Positions 1-7,704 of a stretch of 21,896 bases of DNA are shown here, piece after piece. How positions within the stretch are numbered: position 1 is the stretch's first letter; the number at the start of each line of letters is the position of its first letter. The notes under the pieces are model-generated. The model had not been told where the DNA came from. It searched no databases and saw only the letters and a list, made by a program, of their open reading frames with translations. Both the position numbers and the translations under genes were made by a program. Origin of the DNA: Bacteroidota bacterium (GTDB lineage: Bacteria > CLD3 > SB21). The stretch lies in contig JAGQUY010000031.1 in the NCBI GenBank assembly GCA_020438245.1, forward strand, positions 1-21,896, in the 5' to 3' direction.

Positions 1-354
1 CATCGTTTCACGGCGGTCGGAGATGTAACGCATGGGTGGCAACAACATGAAACCGTCTATTCCAAGGTTGGCCGATTCTTCCGCCAATCGGCATGCATCC
101 AAGGTAGTGCACTCCGCAATACAAGCAAGGACCGGTACACGGTTTCTTACGACACTAATGGTCGTTTTCAGTATGGAAAGCTTTTCGTCAAAACGCAGTG
201 TCCCGTTCTCACCCAGAGAGCCCAACATGACCAGGCCGTTAACGCCGGCTGATAGCTGAAACTCGATGTGGTTGGCTATCGCGTCCGGATCTAGGCTGAA
301 ATCCGGTTTGAATTTAGTCGTCAGGGCAGGAAAAACACCAGTCCATGGTTTCAT
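1..354 (-). CDS. DapA/NAL-superfamily lyase or dehydratase (partial, N-terminal 118 residues)
   Basis: This is the first third of a class I (Schiff-base) aldolase-fold enzyme; the rest lies off the left edge. Reading the minus strand from the ATG at 352-354 gives a typical opening (MKPWTGVFPALTTKF) and the substrate-loop motif LVMLGSLGENGTL at about residues 42-54. Next come a strand with VPVLACIAE and the GFMLLPPMRY segment that precedes the catalytic Tyr region. Family members condense or cleave pyruvate-linked substrates, or dehydrate and deaminate related acids. True dihydrodipicolinate synthase has GTTGE at the loop; here it is GSLGE, so the second Thr, which holds the pyruvate carboxylate, is Leu. 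From memory, the GSLGEN loop resembles DapA-like proteins of hydroxyproline breakdown, but I cannot test this. The start is supported by GGAG 6 bases upstream and a strong promoter. The catalytic Lys is outside the window. Confidence 0.85.
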   Translation of the reverse strand, partial: MKPWTGVFPALTTKFKPDFSLDPDAIANHIEFQLSAGVNGLVMLGSLGENGTLRFDEKLSILKTTISVVRNRVPVLACIAECTTLDACRLAEESANLGIDGFMLLPPMRYISDRRETM

Positions 355-376
355 AGTTTATCTCCAATCTATATGC

Positions 377-404
377 TACTAATATATTAATAGTATATAT
401 TAAT
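377..404. repeat. Operator-like repeats overlapping the promoter
   Basis: TATATTAAT occurs twice as a direct repeat (383-391 and 396-404), 13 bases apart. An imperfect dyad with arms TACTA (377-381) and TAGTA (391-395) covers the -10 element. The placement over the promoter spacer and -10 is what a repressor site would look like. Some of the symmetry may simply reflect AT richness, and no regulator gene is visible nearby. Confidence 0.35.
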
Positions 405-409
405 GTCAA
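381..409 (-). promoter_or_regulatory. Near-consensus sigma-70 promoter of the DapA-family gene
   Basis: On the minus strand, TTGACA (404-409) is followed after exactly 17 bases by TATATT (381-386). This puts the transcript start near 374, about 20 bases before the ATG at 354, with a GGAG ribosome site between them. It is the best promoter match in the window and sits in an AT-rich island between the two genes. Confidence 0.75.
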
Positions 410-470
410 GTTCAAAGACCTTTGCTTTTCAGTAGGAATTACCCGAGCAAGGGTCGGACTATGAAGCCGT

Positions 471-1265
471 TTAACGAATTTCTTTTCGTGATTCTTGATG
501 ATACCCGGTTGCAAGGAAGAGAAGAAAAGCCAGAAAACTGTACCCCTCAATATTCGTCAGCGCGCCCCACCACTCCAGACCGATCCTTCCGATATCTCCG
601 CTTCCCAGTCCCAAGCTGATGAAAACCGGATAACAGTAGGGGATTATGAAGGCAAAATCAGACTTCCCGACCGTGAACATCGATGCGAGATATCCGATGA
701 ACCCAATGGAAATAGGTACAAGGTAGTTGTCCCAGCGAAAGCTGATCCAATATTGGAGACCTATCATCCCGACACCGGCGAAGAAGAGGTGCGCCAATCG
801 ATTAAACAAGAAACTGAACTCGGGCACATATTTCAAGAAACCAAACGATGGAACCACGATTCCAAGCAGAAGCCCGGACAGCAAAATGGACAAACCAAAC
901 ACCACATAAATACTCAAGACAAGGGTGAGAATAACGGCTGACTTGGGAAAGAAAATGGCCGCTCGGTCAAAAGGGAGGGTATAAAGAGATTTCCAGGAGG
1001 AAGTCTGATGTTCTAGATGTACAACCCCATGTGTTACCAATATGATAAACGGCCCGATCAACATGCCGAATACGGTGATGCTCAGGGCAAAGAAGCCGTC
1101 CCATGGGTTTGACGGGACGTTCGAACCCATGTCGCCTTTGAATGCAAAAACAAAGAATAGGAATCCCGCAATCAACACTCCAGAAAGTCCGGATATCCAC
1201 GCCACCGGCATTCGTCGTAATTTCATCCATTCCGCGCAGTAACTGTCCACCCACGTTCTTATCAT
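471..1265 (-). CDS. ABC-2 type transporter permease, bacitracin/lantibiotic-immunity type
   Basis: This is an integral membrane subunit of 264 residues with about six hydrophobic segments and no signal peptide. It opens with AEWMKLRRMP, the short cytoplasmic stretch before the first helix that is common in ABC-2 (LanE/LanG, BcrB-like) permeases. After the second helix comes EHQTSSWKSLYTLPFDR, the loop that typically contacts the ATPase in this family. The ATG overlaps the TGA of the upstream ATPase gene (ATGA at 1262-1265), so the two are translationally coupled and should form one exporter. Relatives remove bacitracin, lantibiotics or other amphipathic molecules from the membrane. The substrate here cannot be told from sequence, and no peptide-biosynthesis gene is nearby. 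No convincing terminator follows the gene. Confidence 0.8.
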   Translation of the reverse strand: MIRTWVDSYCAEWMKLRRMPVAWISGLSGVLIAGFLFFVFAFKGDMGSNVPSNPWDGFFALSITVFGMLIGPFIILVTHGVVHLEHQTSSWKSLYTLPFDRAAIFFPKSAVILTLVLSIYVVFGLSILLSGLLLGIVVPSFGFLKYVPEFSFLFNRLAHLFFAGVGMIGLQYWISFRWDNYLVPISIGFIGYLASMFTVGKSDFAFIIPYCYPVFISLGLGSGDIGRIGLEWWGALTNIEGYSFLAFLLFLATGYHQESRKEIR

Positions 1266-2188
1266 GGCATCTCCTGGCCAGATCCTGTCAAATGCAGGAA
1301 CAATTGCTCCAAGTCCGATTTTCGATGACGCACTTCGTATACTTTGATTCCCCGCTGGATTAGCTCCTCAATCAACGCGGGCGTCTCCTCGTGTGCGATC
1401 TTCACGAACAATCGTCCGCCCTCATCAACCACGGTTCTTCGCCCGGATAATAGTGCCGCAACAACCGTCGGCTGATCAACAACCACCTCCACGCCGGATT
1501 CCCTGTCTTTCAGACGCTGCAATTCCGCGATGGAACCTTCAAACATCGTACGCCCCTCGTGAATGATCCCCACCATGGTCGCAATACGCTCGATCTCCGA
1601 CAACAGATGGCTCGACAAGAATATAGTCTTGCCTTGTTCGTTCAATCGTCTCAGACAATTCCGAACCTCAATAATGCCCGATGGATCGAGACCGTTGGTT
1701 GGCTCGTCCAAAATAAGAAGCGGAGGATCGGACAGCAGGGCCAATGCCAAACCGAGACGTTGCTTCATGCCGGTTGAATAGGCACTCACACGCTTTCTGA
1801 TGTGCTTCTCCAGGCCGACCAGTTCAACCACTTCCCCAATTCTTACTTTCGGAAGTCGTCGATAGGTGACTGCGATGTGCAGATTTTCGTAACCTGTGAG
1901 ATGATCATAGAGGGCAGGCGATTCGATCAAAGCTCCGACGTTCTTCATGGCCGACCTCTTGCTTGTAACCGGATTCTGTCCAAAAATTCTCACGCCACCC
2001 TTGCCTGGGCGCAGCAGCCCCATTACCGATCGGATGGTCGTGCTTTTTCCTGCACCGTTCTCACCAAGAAAGCCATAAATAGCCCCGGACGGCACGGTCA
2101 GAGTCAATCCTCTGAGAATCTGAAGACCCGGAATATAGGCATAGTGAAGTTGTTGAACTGCGATAGCAGTATTCGATAAGTCTGGCAT
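1262..2188 (-). CDS. ABC transporter ATP-binding protein, BcrA/LanF type
   Basis: This is the ATPase of the two-gene exporter, 308 residues from the chosen start. Walker A is GENGAGKST (about 42-50), the signature is YSTGMKQR (about 137-144), Walker B is LLILDEP (about 157-163) and the switch His is in LSSHLL (about 194). The replacement of the usual LSGG by STGM is typical of the CcmA/BcrA-like export ATPases. The last 80 residues form the accessory C-terminal region seen in drug and lantibiotic immunity ATPases. A longer frame reaches 2269, but the ATG at 2188 has AGGTGG four bases upstream and lies downstream of the candidate promoter, so it is preferred. It is transcribed divergently from the DUF4175-like gene. 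Confidence 0.88.
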   Translation of the reverse strand: MPDLSNTAIAVQQLHYAYIPGLQILRGLTLTVPSGAIYGFLGENGAGKSTTIRSVMGLLRPGKGGVRIFGQNPVTSKRSAMKNVGALIESPALYDHLTGYENLHIAVTYRRLPKVRIGEVVELVGLEKHIRKRVSAYSTGMKQRLGLALALLSDPPLLILDEPTNGLDPSGIIEVRNCLRRLNEQGKTIFLSSHLLSEIERIATMVGIIHEGRTMFEGSIAELQRLKDRESGVEVVVDQPTVVAALLSGRRTVVDEGGRLFVKIAHEETPALIEELIQRGIKVYEVRHRKSDLEQLFLHLTGSGQEMP

Positions 2189-2192
2189 GTGT

Positions 2193-2198
2193 CCACCT
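2193..2198 (-). promoter_or_regulatory. Ribosome binding site deciding the ATPase start
   Basis: AGGTGG lies four bases before the ATG at 2188 on the minus strand. The alternative upstream ATG at 2269 would lie before or at the predicted transcript start. Confidence 0.6.
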
Positions 2199-2257
2199 AC
2201 TACGTCGTTCTGTAAACGGTTGTTTCGTTTGCACGAAGCACCGGGAAACGCCGCCTG

Positions 2258-2286
2258 TTTACTTTTCACATAACAATACCTACATT
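2258..2286 (+). promoter_or_regulatory. Candidate promoter of the DUF4175-like gene
   Basis: TTTACT (2258-2263) and TACATT (2281-2286) are 17 bases apart. The predicted start near 2293 gives a leader of only about 16 bases before the ATG at 2309, which has no clear Shine-Dalgarno sequence. Confidence 0.35.
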
Positions 2287-2298
2287 ACCCCGTATCAA
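2270..2298 (-). promoter_or_regulatory. Candidate promoter of the ABC exporter operon
   Basis: On the minus strand TTGATA (2293-2298) is followed after 17 bases by TGTTAT (2270-2275). The predicted start near 2263 gives a leader of about 75 bases before the ATPase ATG at 2188. It overlaps the candidate plus-strand promoter of the divergent gene. Confidence 0.4.
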
Positions 2299-2308
2299 AG
2301 ACCACAAC

Positions 2309-5300
2309 ATGAACGAAACGTACCAGAGACTGACCAGCCAGATCGCGGCCCTTCGGCGCCGGTTGGATACGCTCGCGCTATCCAGCGGATTCATGAGAAT
2401 GATCACCGCAACCATGATTACCATGGCCGCGGCACTCCTCCTCGAAATGACGCTTGCAACCAGCATCCTGCACCGGTGGATATTGCTGGGCTTTTCTGTG
2501 GCGGTTGTACTTGCAGCGGCCGGATTTTTCGTTGGAATACCACTGCTGCGCAGGCTCGGTATCCTCGCCTCCGCTTCAACCTATCAATTGGCCATCCGCG
2601 TGGGAATGCGATACCCTGCCATTAAAGATCGACTTGCCAACGCTCTTCAACTTTCTGAATCCGCTCGGGAGAACCCGTATTCCCAGATACTCACCGAACG
2701 AGCACTGGAAAAAGTAGGCGAAGCGTGTGCATCACTGGATTTCACCTTGGCCGCAGATCGGACGGAATTCATCACCTGGACCAAGCGTTCGATGTCGTTG
2801 GCGGCAATTTTTGCATTAGTCGTCCTGGTGTGGCGCGATCCCGTGTCAAAGGCTTTTGCACGGTTGGTGGATCCATCCAATTCTCTCCGATTTGCCGAAA
2901 TCACCTGGAACATTGAACCCGGAAACGGGGAAATTCTTCAGGGTGAGCATTTGGATATTCAGATCAAAATGTTCCAGCATGGACTGGCTTTTACTCCGAG
3001 GCAAATCAGTCTCCACTGGAAGCCGGCCGGAGTGGAAACATTCAAGGAAGAAATCTTACGCCCGGACACAGCAGGAAAATTTACACACCCAATGCCAAAT
3101 GTCCGCCAGGATATTATCTACTATGCAGAAGCACCCGCAAGCGACGGTCCAAGGCAAACACGGGTTCAATCCCCCGAATACGAAATCACGGTAACCAAGC
3201 GGCCGGCCGTCCAATCATTCGTCATAGAAGTGTTCCCTCCGGCCTACACCCGTTCCCCTTCCCGATTGCTGGAAGAAAATATCGGCGATATCAGTGCCAG
3301 TAAAGGTTCCCGAATTCATCTCAACCTGCAGGCCACCAAGCCTTTGCAGTCGGCTGTAATCGTATTTTCTGACAGCACCCGCAAACCAATGACGATCAGT
3401 CCGTTCAACGCGCTGCGTGCGGAGCAAGATTTTGTTCTGATGAAGGATGGTTCCTATCATATAAGCTTGGTGGACCGTCAAATGGCCGCCAATCTCCAGC
3501 CCGTCGAATACCGGTTGGCAGCCGTTCCGGACGAGTATCCTCTCATCAAGATTACATCGCCAAAAGACAACGTCGATGTGAATGAACAGATGATTCTGCC
3601 CATGTCTCTTGAGGCACAGGACGACTATGGTCTCTCCAGGTTACTCCTGCACTACCGACGCGAAAAGACCAATAGTCTGATACTTACTGCTGACTCCACC
3701 GGGACCCTCGACGTTTCTTTCCTCCTTGATCCAAAAAATCTGTCCCAACTGCTGACCTACACGTGGGCCTATCAATCACTGCGTCTGCAACCTCAGGATG
3801 TAGTCAGCTATCAGTTTGAACTATTCGACAACGATCCGATCAGCGGCCCAAAAAGCAGTCTGAGTCAACGTCTGCTGTTGCGCTTCCCATCCCTCGAAGA
3901 AATTCTCAAAGAGGTGAACGAAAAGCAGGATGAAACGCTCGCCAAGGCAGAGGATGTAGCCAAGGAAAGCGAGAACCTGAAGAAGGAACTGGAAGATATT
4001 CACCGGGATATGCTGAAGGACAAGAAACTGGAATGGAAGGATCAGGAAAAGATCAAACAGCTGGCAGAAAAACAGGAAGCCTTGCAGCGGCAGGTTGATG
4101 AAATGAAGAAGTCCCTGGAAGACGCTGTCCGAAAAATGCAGGATAATCAGCTGCTCTCCCCGGAAACCATGGAAAAATACCAGGAGCTCCAAAAACTGCT
4201 GTCCGAAATAAACAGCCCCGAAATGCAGGAAGCCATGAGAAAGCTCCAGCAGGCCATACAGAATAACTTCGACCCCCAACAAATGAAAGAGGCGCTCAAA
4301 GATCTGAAGTTTGATCAGGACACGTTTAAGAAAAATATCGAGCGGACCCTTGAACTGATGAAACGCATCAAAGCAGAGCAACTGCTTGATCAACTCGTAC
4401 GTCAGTCAGCTGACCTTGCCGAGCGCCAACAGATGCTAGACACCCTTTCTCATCAGATCAAGAACGACAATGAACGTCAAGCCCTCACCAAAGAGCAGGA
4501 CGAACTCCGTAAAAGCCTTGAACAAATGCAGAAGCGGGGTGAAGACGTGGCCGGTCTTTTGAAGCAGATCGATAAGGGTATGCGCACGGACGCCCTGGAC
4601 AAAGCACGCCAATCGATGAACAAGGGCAGCCTGCAGAACCAAATGAACAAGAACCGACAGTCGCTGCAGGAGGGCTCTGAGTCATCCGACCAGAGCAAGA
4701 AAAATCAGGAGCAATTGGAACGCCAACTCGATTCCCTTCAGCGCCAGATGCAGGATGCGAGAGACGAGTTCAGACAGCAGAGCGATCAAAAAGTCATGAA
4801 CGCCATGCGTAAGATCATTTTTGACCTGGTGCAAATTTCCAAAGACCAGGAAGAGGTAATGGGTATGTCCGCACCAAGCGTTGCATATAACCAGCGGTTC
4901 TACCTCAATGCACAGGCACAGGCAGACGTATTGTCCGGCATGAGCCGAGTTACAGAAAATCTCGTGGATTTATCGAATAAGACGTTTTTCGTAACCAGTG
5001 CGCTCGGGAAAACCGTGGCCGGAGCGCTCAATTCCATGGACGATGCCGTGCGTGACCTGGAGCAACGTAACGCCTTTTTGGCCTCACAAAAACAGCAATC
5101 GGCAATGACCGCCGTCAACGATGCCGTCAAAATGCTTATGCAGAGTGTCGATCGCATGAATGAGGGCCAAAGCGGAAGCGGCCTGCAACAACTGATGGAA
5201 GAACTTCAGAAAATGGCCGGACAGCAGGGCGGCATCAACGACAAGACCATTCCGTTTGGACAAAACCCCGGCTCCATGACGCCCGAACAGCAGGCGGCGC

Positions 5301-5728
5301 TCGGACGTTTGATGGCTGAGCAGCAAGCGCTGAAACAATCCATGGAGAACGCCCAAGAGGCCGCCGAGGACCACAAAGACCTGCAAGGCAAGATCGGTAA
5401 TATCGCAAAAGAAATGGAAGACGTGATCCGGGATATGCAGCAGCAAAAGGTCGATCGACAAACCATCGAAAGGCAACAGCGAATCCTCCAGCGTTTGCTC
5501 GATGCATCCAGGTCAGCCCGGGAAAAAGACTACAGCGAAAAACGAAGAGGCGAAACGGGCAAAGAATATGAGTCAAAAAGCCCCCGCGAATTGCCGAAGG
5601 ATCTGACCGAAAGAAAAAACAAGCTTCGCCAAGACCTGCTCAACGAACTGCAGCAGGGATATTCCAAGGATTATGAAGAACTAATCCGCAGATATTTTGA
5701 AGCACTCGGAGATCAGGTCCCCGACTGA
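2309..5728 (+). CDS. DUF4175-like membrane-anchored coiled-coil protein
   Basis: This is a 1139-residue protein of unknown function. Two hydrophobic helices near the N-terminus (about 30-49 and 57-80) and a third at about 158-175 anchor it in the inner membrane. A beta-rich part (about 195-510) follows, presumably periplasmic, with the FPPAYTR and AQDDYGLSRLLLHYR segments that recur in DUF4175-type proteins. Residues about 530-850 are almost pure heptad-type helix, very rich in Gln, Glu, Lys and Met, with further helices to residue 1070. The C-terminus ends in YEELIRRYFEALG, a tail common in this family. Parts could match SMC-like proteins in a search, but there is no Walker motif, so this is not an ATPase. 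In other genomes relatives often sit near MoxR/DUF58/VWA genes; none is visible here. The start is the only ATG before the first helix with suitable spacing, though its ribosome site is weak. Confidence 0.75.
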   Translation: MNETYQRLTSQIAALRRRLDTLALSSGFMRMITATMITMAAALLLEMTLATSILHRWILLGFSVAVVLAAAGFFVGIPLLRRLGILASASTYQLAIRVGMRYPAIKDRLANALQLSESARENPYSQILTERALEKVGEACASLDFTLAADRTEFITWTKRSMSLAAIFALVVLVWRDPVSKAFARLVDPSNSLRFAEITWNIEPGNGEILQGEHLDIQIKMFQHGLAFTPRQISLHWKPAGVETFKEEILRPDTAGKFTHPMPNVRQDIIYYAEAPASDGPRQTRVQSPEYEITVTKRPAVQSFVIEVFPPAYTRSPSRLLEENIGDISASKGSRIHLNLQATKPLQSAVIVFSDSTRKPMTISPFNALRAEQDFVLMKDGSYHISLVDRQMAANLQPVEYRLAAVPDEYPLIKITSPKDNVDVNEQMILPMSLEAQDDYGLSRLLLHYRREKTNSLILTADSTGTLDVSFLLDPKNLSQLLTYTWAYQSLRLQPQDVVSYQFELFDNDPISGPKSSLSQRLLLRFPSLEEILKEVNEKQDETLAKAEDVAKESENLKKELEDIHRDMLKDKKLEWKDQEKIKQLAEKQEALQRQVDEMKKSLEDAVRKMQDNQLLSPETMEKYQELQKLLSEINSPEMQEAMRKLQQAIQNNFDPQQMKEALKDLKFDQDTFKKNIERTLELMKRIKAEQLLDQLVRQSADLAERQQMLDTLSHQIKNDNERQALTKEQDELRKSLEQMQKRGEDVAGLLKQIDKGMRTDALDKARQSMNKGSLQNQMNKNRQSLQEGSESSDQSKKNQEQLERQLDSLQRQMQDARDEFRQQSDQKVMNAMRKIIFDLVQISKDQEEVMGMSAPSVAYNQRFYLNAQAQADVLSGMSRVTENLVDLSNKTFFVTSALGKTVAGALNSMDDAVRDLEQRNAFLASQKQQSAMTAVNDAVKMLMQSVDRMNEGQSGSGLQQLMEELQKMAGQQGGINDKTIPFGQNPGSMTPEQQAALGRLMAEQQALKQSMENAQEAAEDHKDLQGKIGNIAKEMEDVIRDMQQQKVDRQTIERQQRILQRLLDASRSAREKDYSEKRRGETGKEYESKSPRELPKDLTERKNKLRQDLLNELQQGYSKDYEELIRRYFEALGDQVPD

Positions 5729-5877
5729 GCTTTCGCAATCGTATTTATTCTGTCATCCAATCGGATTTTCCCTACTCCTCTTGTCCGCAAAAAAAACCTT
5801 TCCCCGCTAAGGCAATAATTTACAATTCGCACGTGATTACGATCTATTGGCATGAAAAGTGTATTTATTTGGGCAAC

Positions 5878-7704
5878 ATGAAAACGAGAACGATGATGAT
5901 CCACACTTTTTCAATCGCCCGCGAAGCCAGTAAAATCAAGGCGGTAGAGCTATCTAGTACAATTTACCTACGCCTTTTCATCGCCGTCTTCGCCTTCCTC
6001 ACAGGCCTATTTGTCATTTTGGTTTCCGTGAATTCCATCTATCTGGCGGATCGTTTTCTGTGGAATACCACCATCGGTAACGTCGATGTTGGTGGAATGA
6101 ACTGGACCGAAGCGCAGCATGCCTTACTCGCATCGACGGAACGATATAAGAAAGAAAAACTGGTTCTCACCTGCCTCGGTGAAGAGTATTCGATAACCAA
6201 CGGGCAGATCGGCGTCCAATTCGACATCGATGAAAGCTTGAAAAATGCAGTTTTGCCCTCCGCACAACGCGACGAACTCGAACGAATGAATCAACGCTTT
6301 TTCAGTTTGTGGACAGAAAGCCGGCATGCCCTGTCCATGACTATTCTAAACGACAGCCTTGAGAAAATACTCACTGCAACGATCCCCTATTTGGATAGCC
6401 ATCGTACGGTCGATGCAGCGATCGAAACGAAAAACGGACAGTTCGTTGTCACTCCGGAAAAACCGGGACTGACCTTTCCTCATCAGGAGGTCGTCCGACA
6501 GCTGAACGATCGTTTTGGCGGCCTGTCCAATTCTCCGATTGAAATTCAAATTTTAAAAAAGAACCCGGACATCACGGTACAACACGTACAAATGGCCATC
6601 TCCAGATTTCAGAAACTTATCAACACCTATGTACGAATGTATTACGATTATGACGGATACAGTCATGACGAATGGAGCTTTTTGGTCCGTGATCATCGAG
6701 ACTGGGTTCGGTTCAGTAAAATTCAATCCGGGTCGGGATTTGAACTCGTTCCCCTCCTTAAACCCGCCGGTCTTCACGCGCATCTTGCCCAACGGATCGC
6801 GTCCTATCTCTACAGGCCTCAGGAAAATATTACGATCGAGAGTGACAATGGCATGCCCAGGATTATCGGTACGGCAAAAGATGGTTGTGCGTTGGATATC
6901 CGAGCCACGATTTTGGCCATCAACGATTCGATTCGCCATTCGAAAGCCAGATGGGGAGTGTTGTCCGTACCGTTACGGGTAAAGAAGCTGGATGCGATCG
7001 TAACCAATCCGGACAACGTATTTGGACTCTCGGAAATCCTTGCCGTCGGCATGACCGATTTCTTCGGATCCCCCGATAACCGAAAATTCAATATCCAGCA
7101 CGCCGCGCCCCGGTTTCACAATCTCATTGTCCCAAGCGACAGCCAGTTTTCCTTCGTGAGGGCCATGGGCCCGGTAGACAGTCTGCATGGCTATAGGAAA
7201 GAACTTATTATCGTCAATGGCGACAGCACGGAACCCCAATGGGGAGGCGGAATCTGCCAATTGTCGAGTACGTTGTACAGGGCCGTTCTCTTTTCAGGTC
7301 TCGAAATTATCCATCGCACCAGCCATTCCTTTGAAGTCAAATATTACCAGCCGGCCGGGTTGGATGCGACCGTGTTTGATCCCGCGCCTGACTTCGTCTT
7401 CAAAAACGACACACCGGGTAACCTGCTGATTCAGAACTATGTAGATATGGAAAGAACCAAAATGGTTTTCGTGCTGATCGGAAAAAGGGACGGGCGCACC
7501 GTGGAATGTACCGGTCCCGTTGAAGAAGGTTTGTTTGGTGATTTGCAGGACAAGTACGCCTTTTCATGGACAAGGGATATAACGTTCGGCGACGGATCAC
7601 AGCGACAGGATAAGTTTCTATCTGTTTACAAGAACAAACATCTCGTGAAGAAACACCAACCGGCTGCCGCATCCGAGCCGGTTATCCTGGCAGCCAATCG
7701 TTAG
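5878..7704 (+). CDS. VanW/YoaR-like envelope protein
   Basis: This is a 608-residue protein with a single N-terminal membrane anchor (about 30-55) and the rest probably outside the membrane. Residues about 66-240 match the repeated peptidoglycan-binding-like domain found before VanW domains (GNVDVGGMNWTEAQ, then NGQIGVQFDIDESL, later TPEKPGLTF). The VanW domain covers about 390-540 with its hallmark blocks: GMTDFFGSPDNRKFNI, SQFSFVRAMGP, GGGICQLSSTLY and GLDATVFDPAPDF. VanW is named from vancomycin-resistance clusters but has no proven enzymatic role, and this gene is not evidence of resistance. A GTG at 5833 would extend the frame by 15 residues; ATG 5878 is preferred because TACAAT at 5821-5826 looks like a -10 element that would place the transcript start near the GTG. 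The stop overlaps that of the convergent gene. Confidence 0.85.
   Translation: MKTRTMMIHTFSIAREASKIKAVELSSTIYLRLFIAVFAFLTGLFVILVSVNSIYLADRFLWNTTIGNVDVGGMNWTEAQHALLASTERYKKEKLVLTCLGEEYSITNGQIGVQFDIDESLKNAVLPSAQRDELERMNQRFFSLWTESRHALSMTILNDSLEKILTATIPYLDSHRTVDAAIETKNGQFVVTPEKPGLTFPHQEVVRQLNDRFGGLSNSPIEIQILKKNPDITVQHVQMAISRFQKLINTYVRMYYDYDGYSHDEWSFLVRDHRDWVRFSKIQSGSGFELVPLLKPAGLHAHLAQRIASYLYRPQENITIESDNGMPRIIGTAKDGCALDIRATILAINDSIRHSKARWGVLSVPLRVKKLDAIVTNPDNVFGLSEILAVGMTDFFGSPDNRKFNIQHAAPRFHNLIVPSDSQFSFVRAMGPVDSLHGYRKELIIVNGDSTEPQWGGGICQLSSTLYRAVLFSGLEIIHRTSHSFEVKYYQPAGLDATVFDPAPDFVFKNDTPGNLLIQNYVDMERTKMVFVLIGKRDGRTVECTGPVEEGLFGDLQDKYAFSWTRDITFGDGSQRQDKFLSVYKNKHLVKKHQPAAASEPVILAANR
7658..7683 (-). 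terminator. Candidate terminator hairpin of the hutU operon, inside the VanW gene
   Basis: AACCGGCT (7658-7665) and AGCCGGTT (7676-7683) form a perfect 8-base-pair, GC-rich stem with a 10-base loop. On the minus strand it begins 17 bases after the stop of the four-helix protein and is followed by TTGGTGTTTCTT, which is moderately U-rich. On the plus strand no U-run follows, so it should act on the minus-strand transcript only. The U-tract is imperfect. Confidence 0.45.

Noticed and set aside
3821..4393. Open frame of 190 codons antisense to the coiled-coil gene (and a similar one at 5084-5476)
   Set aside because: It is a mirror of the Gln/Glu/Lys-rich coding strand, giving a Leu/Phe-rich product with no recognisable domain, no ribosome site, and complete overlap with a convincing gene.
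5740..5777. Terminator after the DUF4175-like gene (ATCC-AATC-GGAT followed by TTTTCCC)
   Set aside because: A four-base-pair stem is too weak to support a terminator call.
5878..7704. Glycopeptide (vancomycin) resistance from the VanW match
   Set aside because: VanW is accessory even in vancomycin clusters, and no vanHAX, vanS or vanR genes are here. The N-terminal repeats mark it as a YoaR-like envelope protein.
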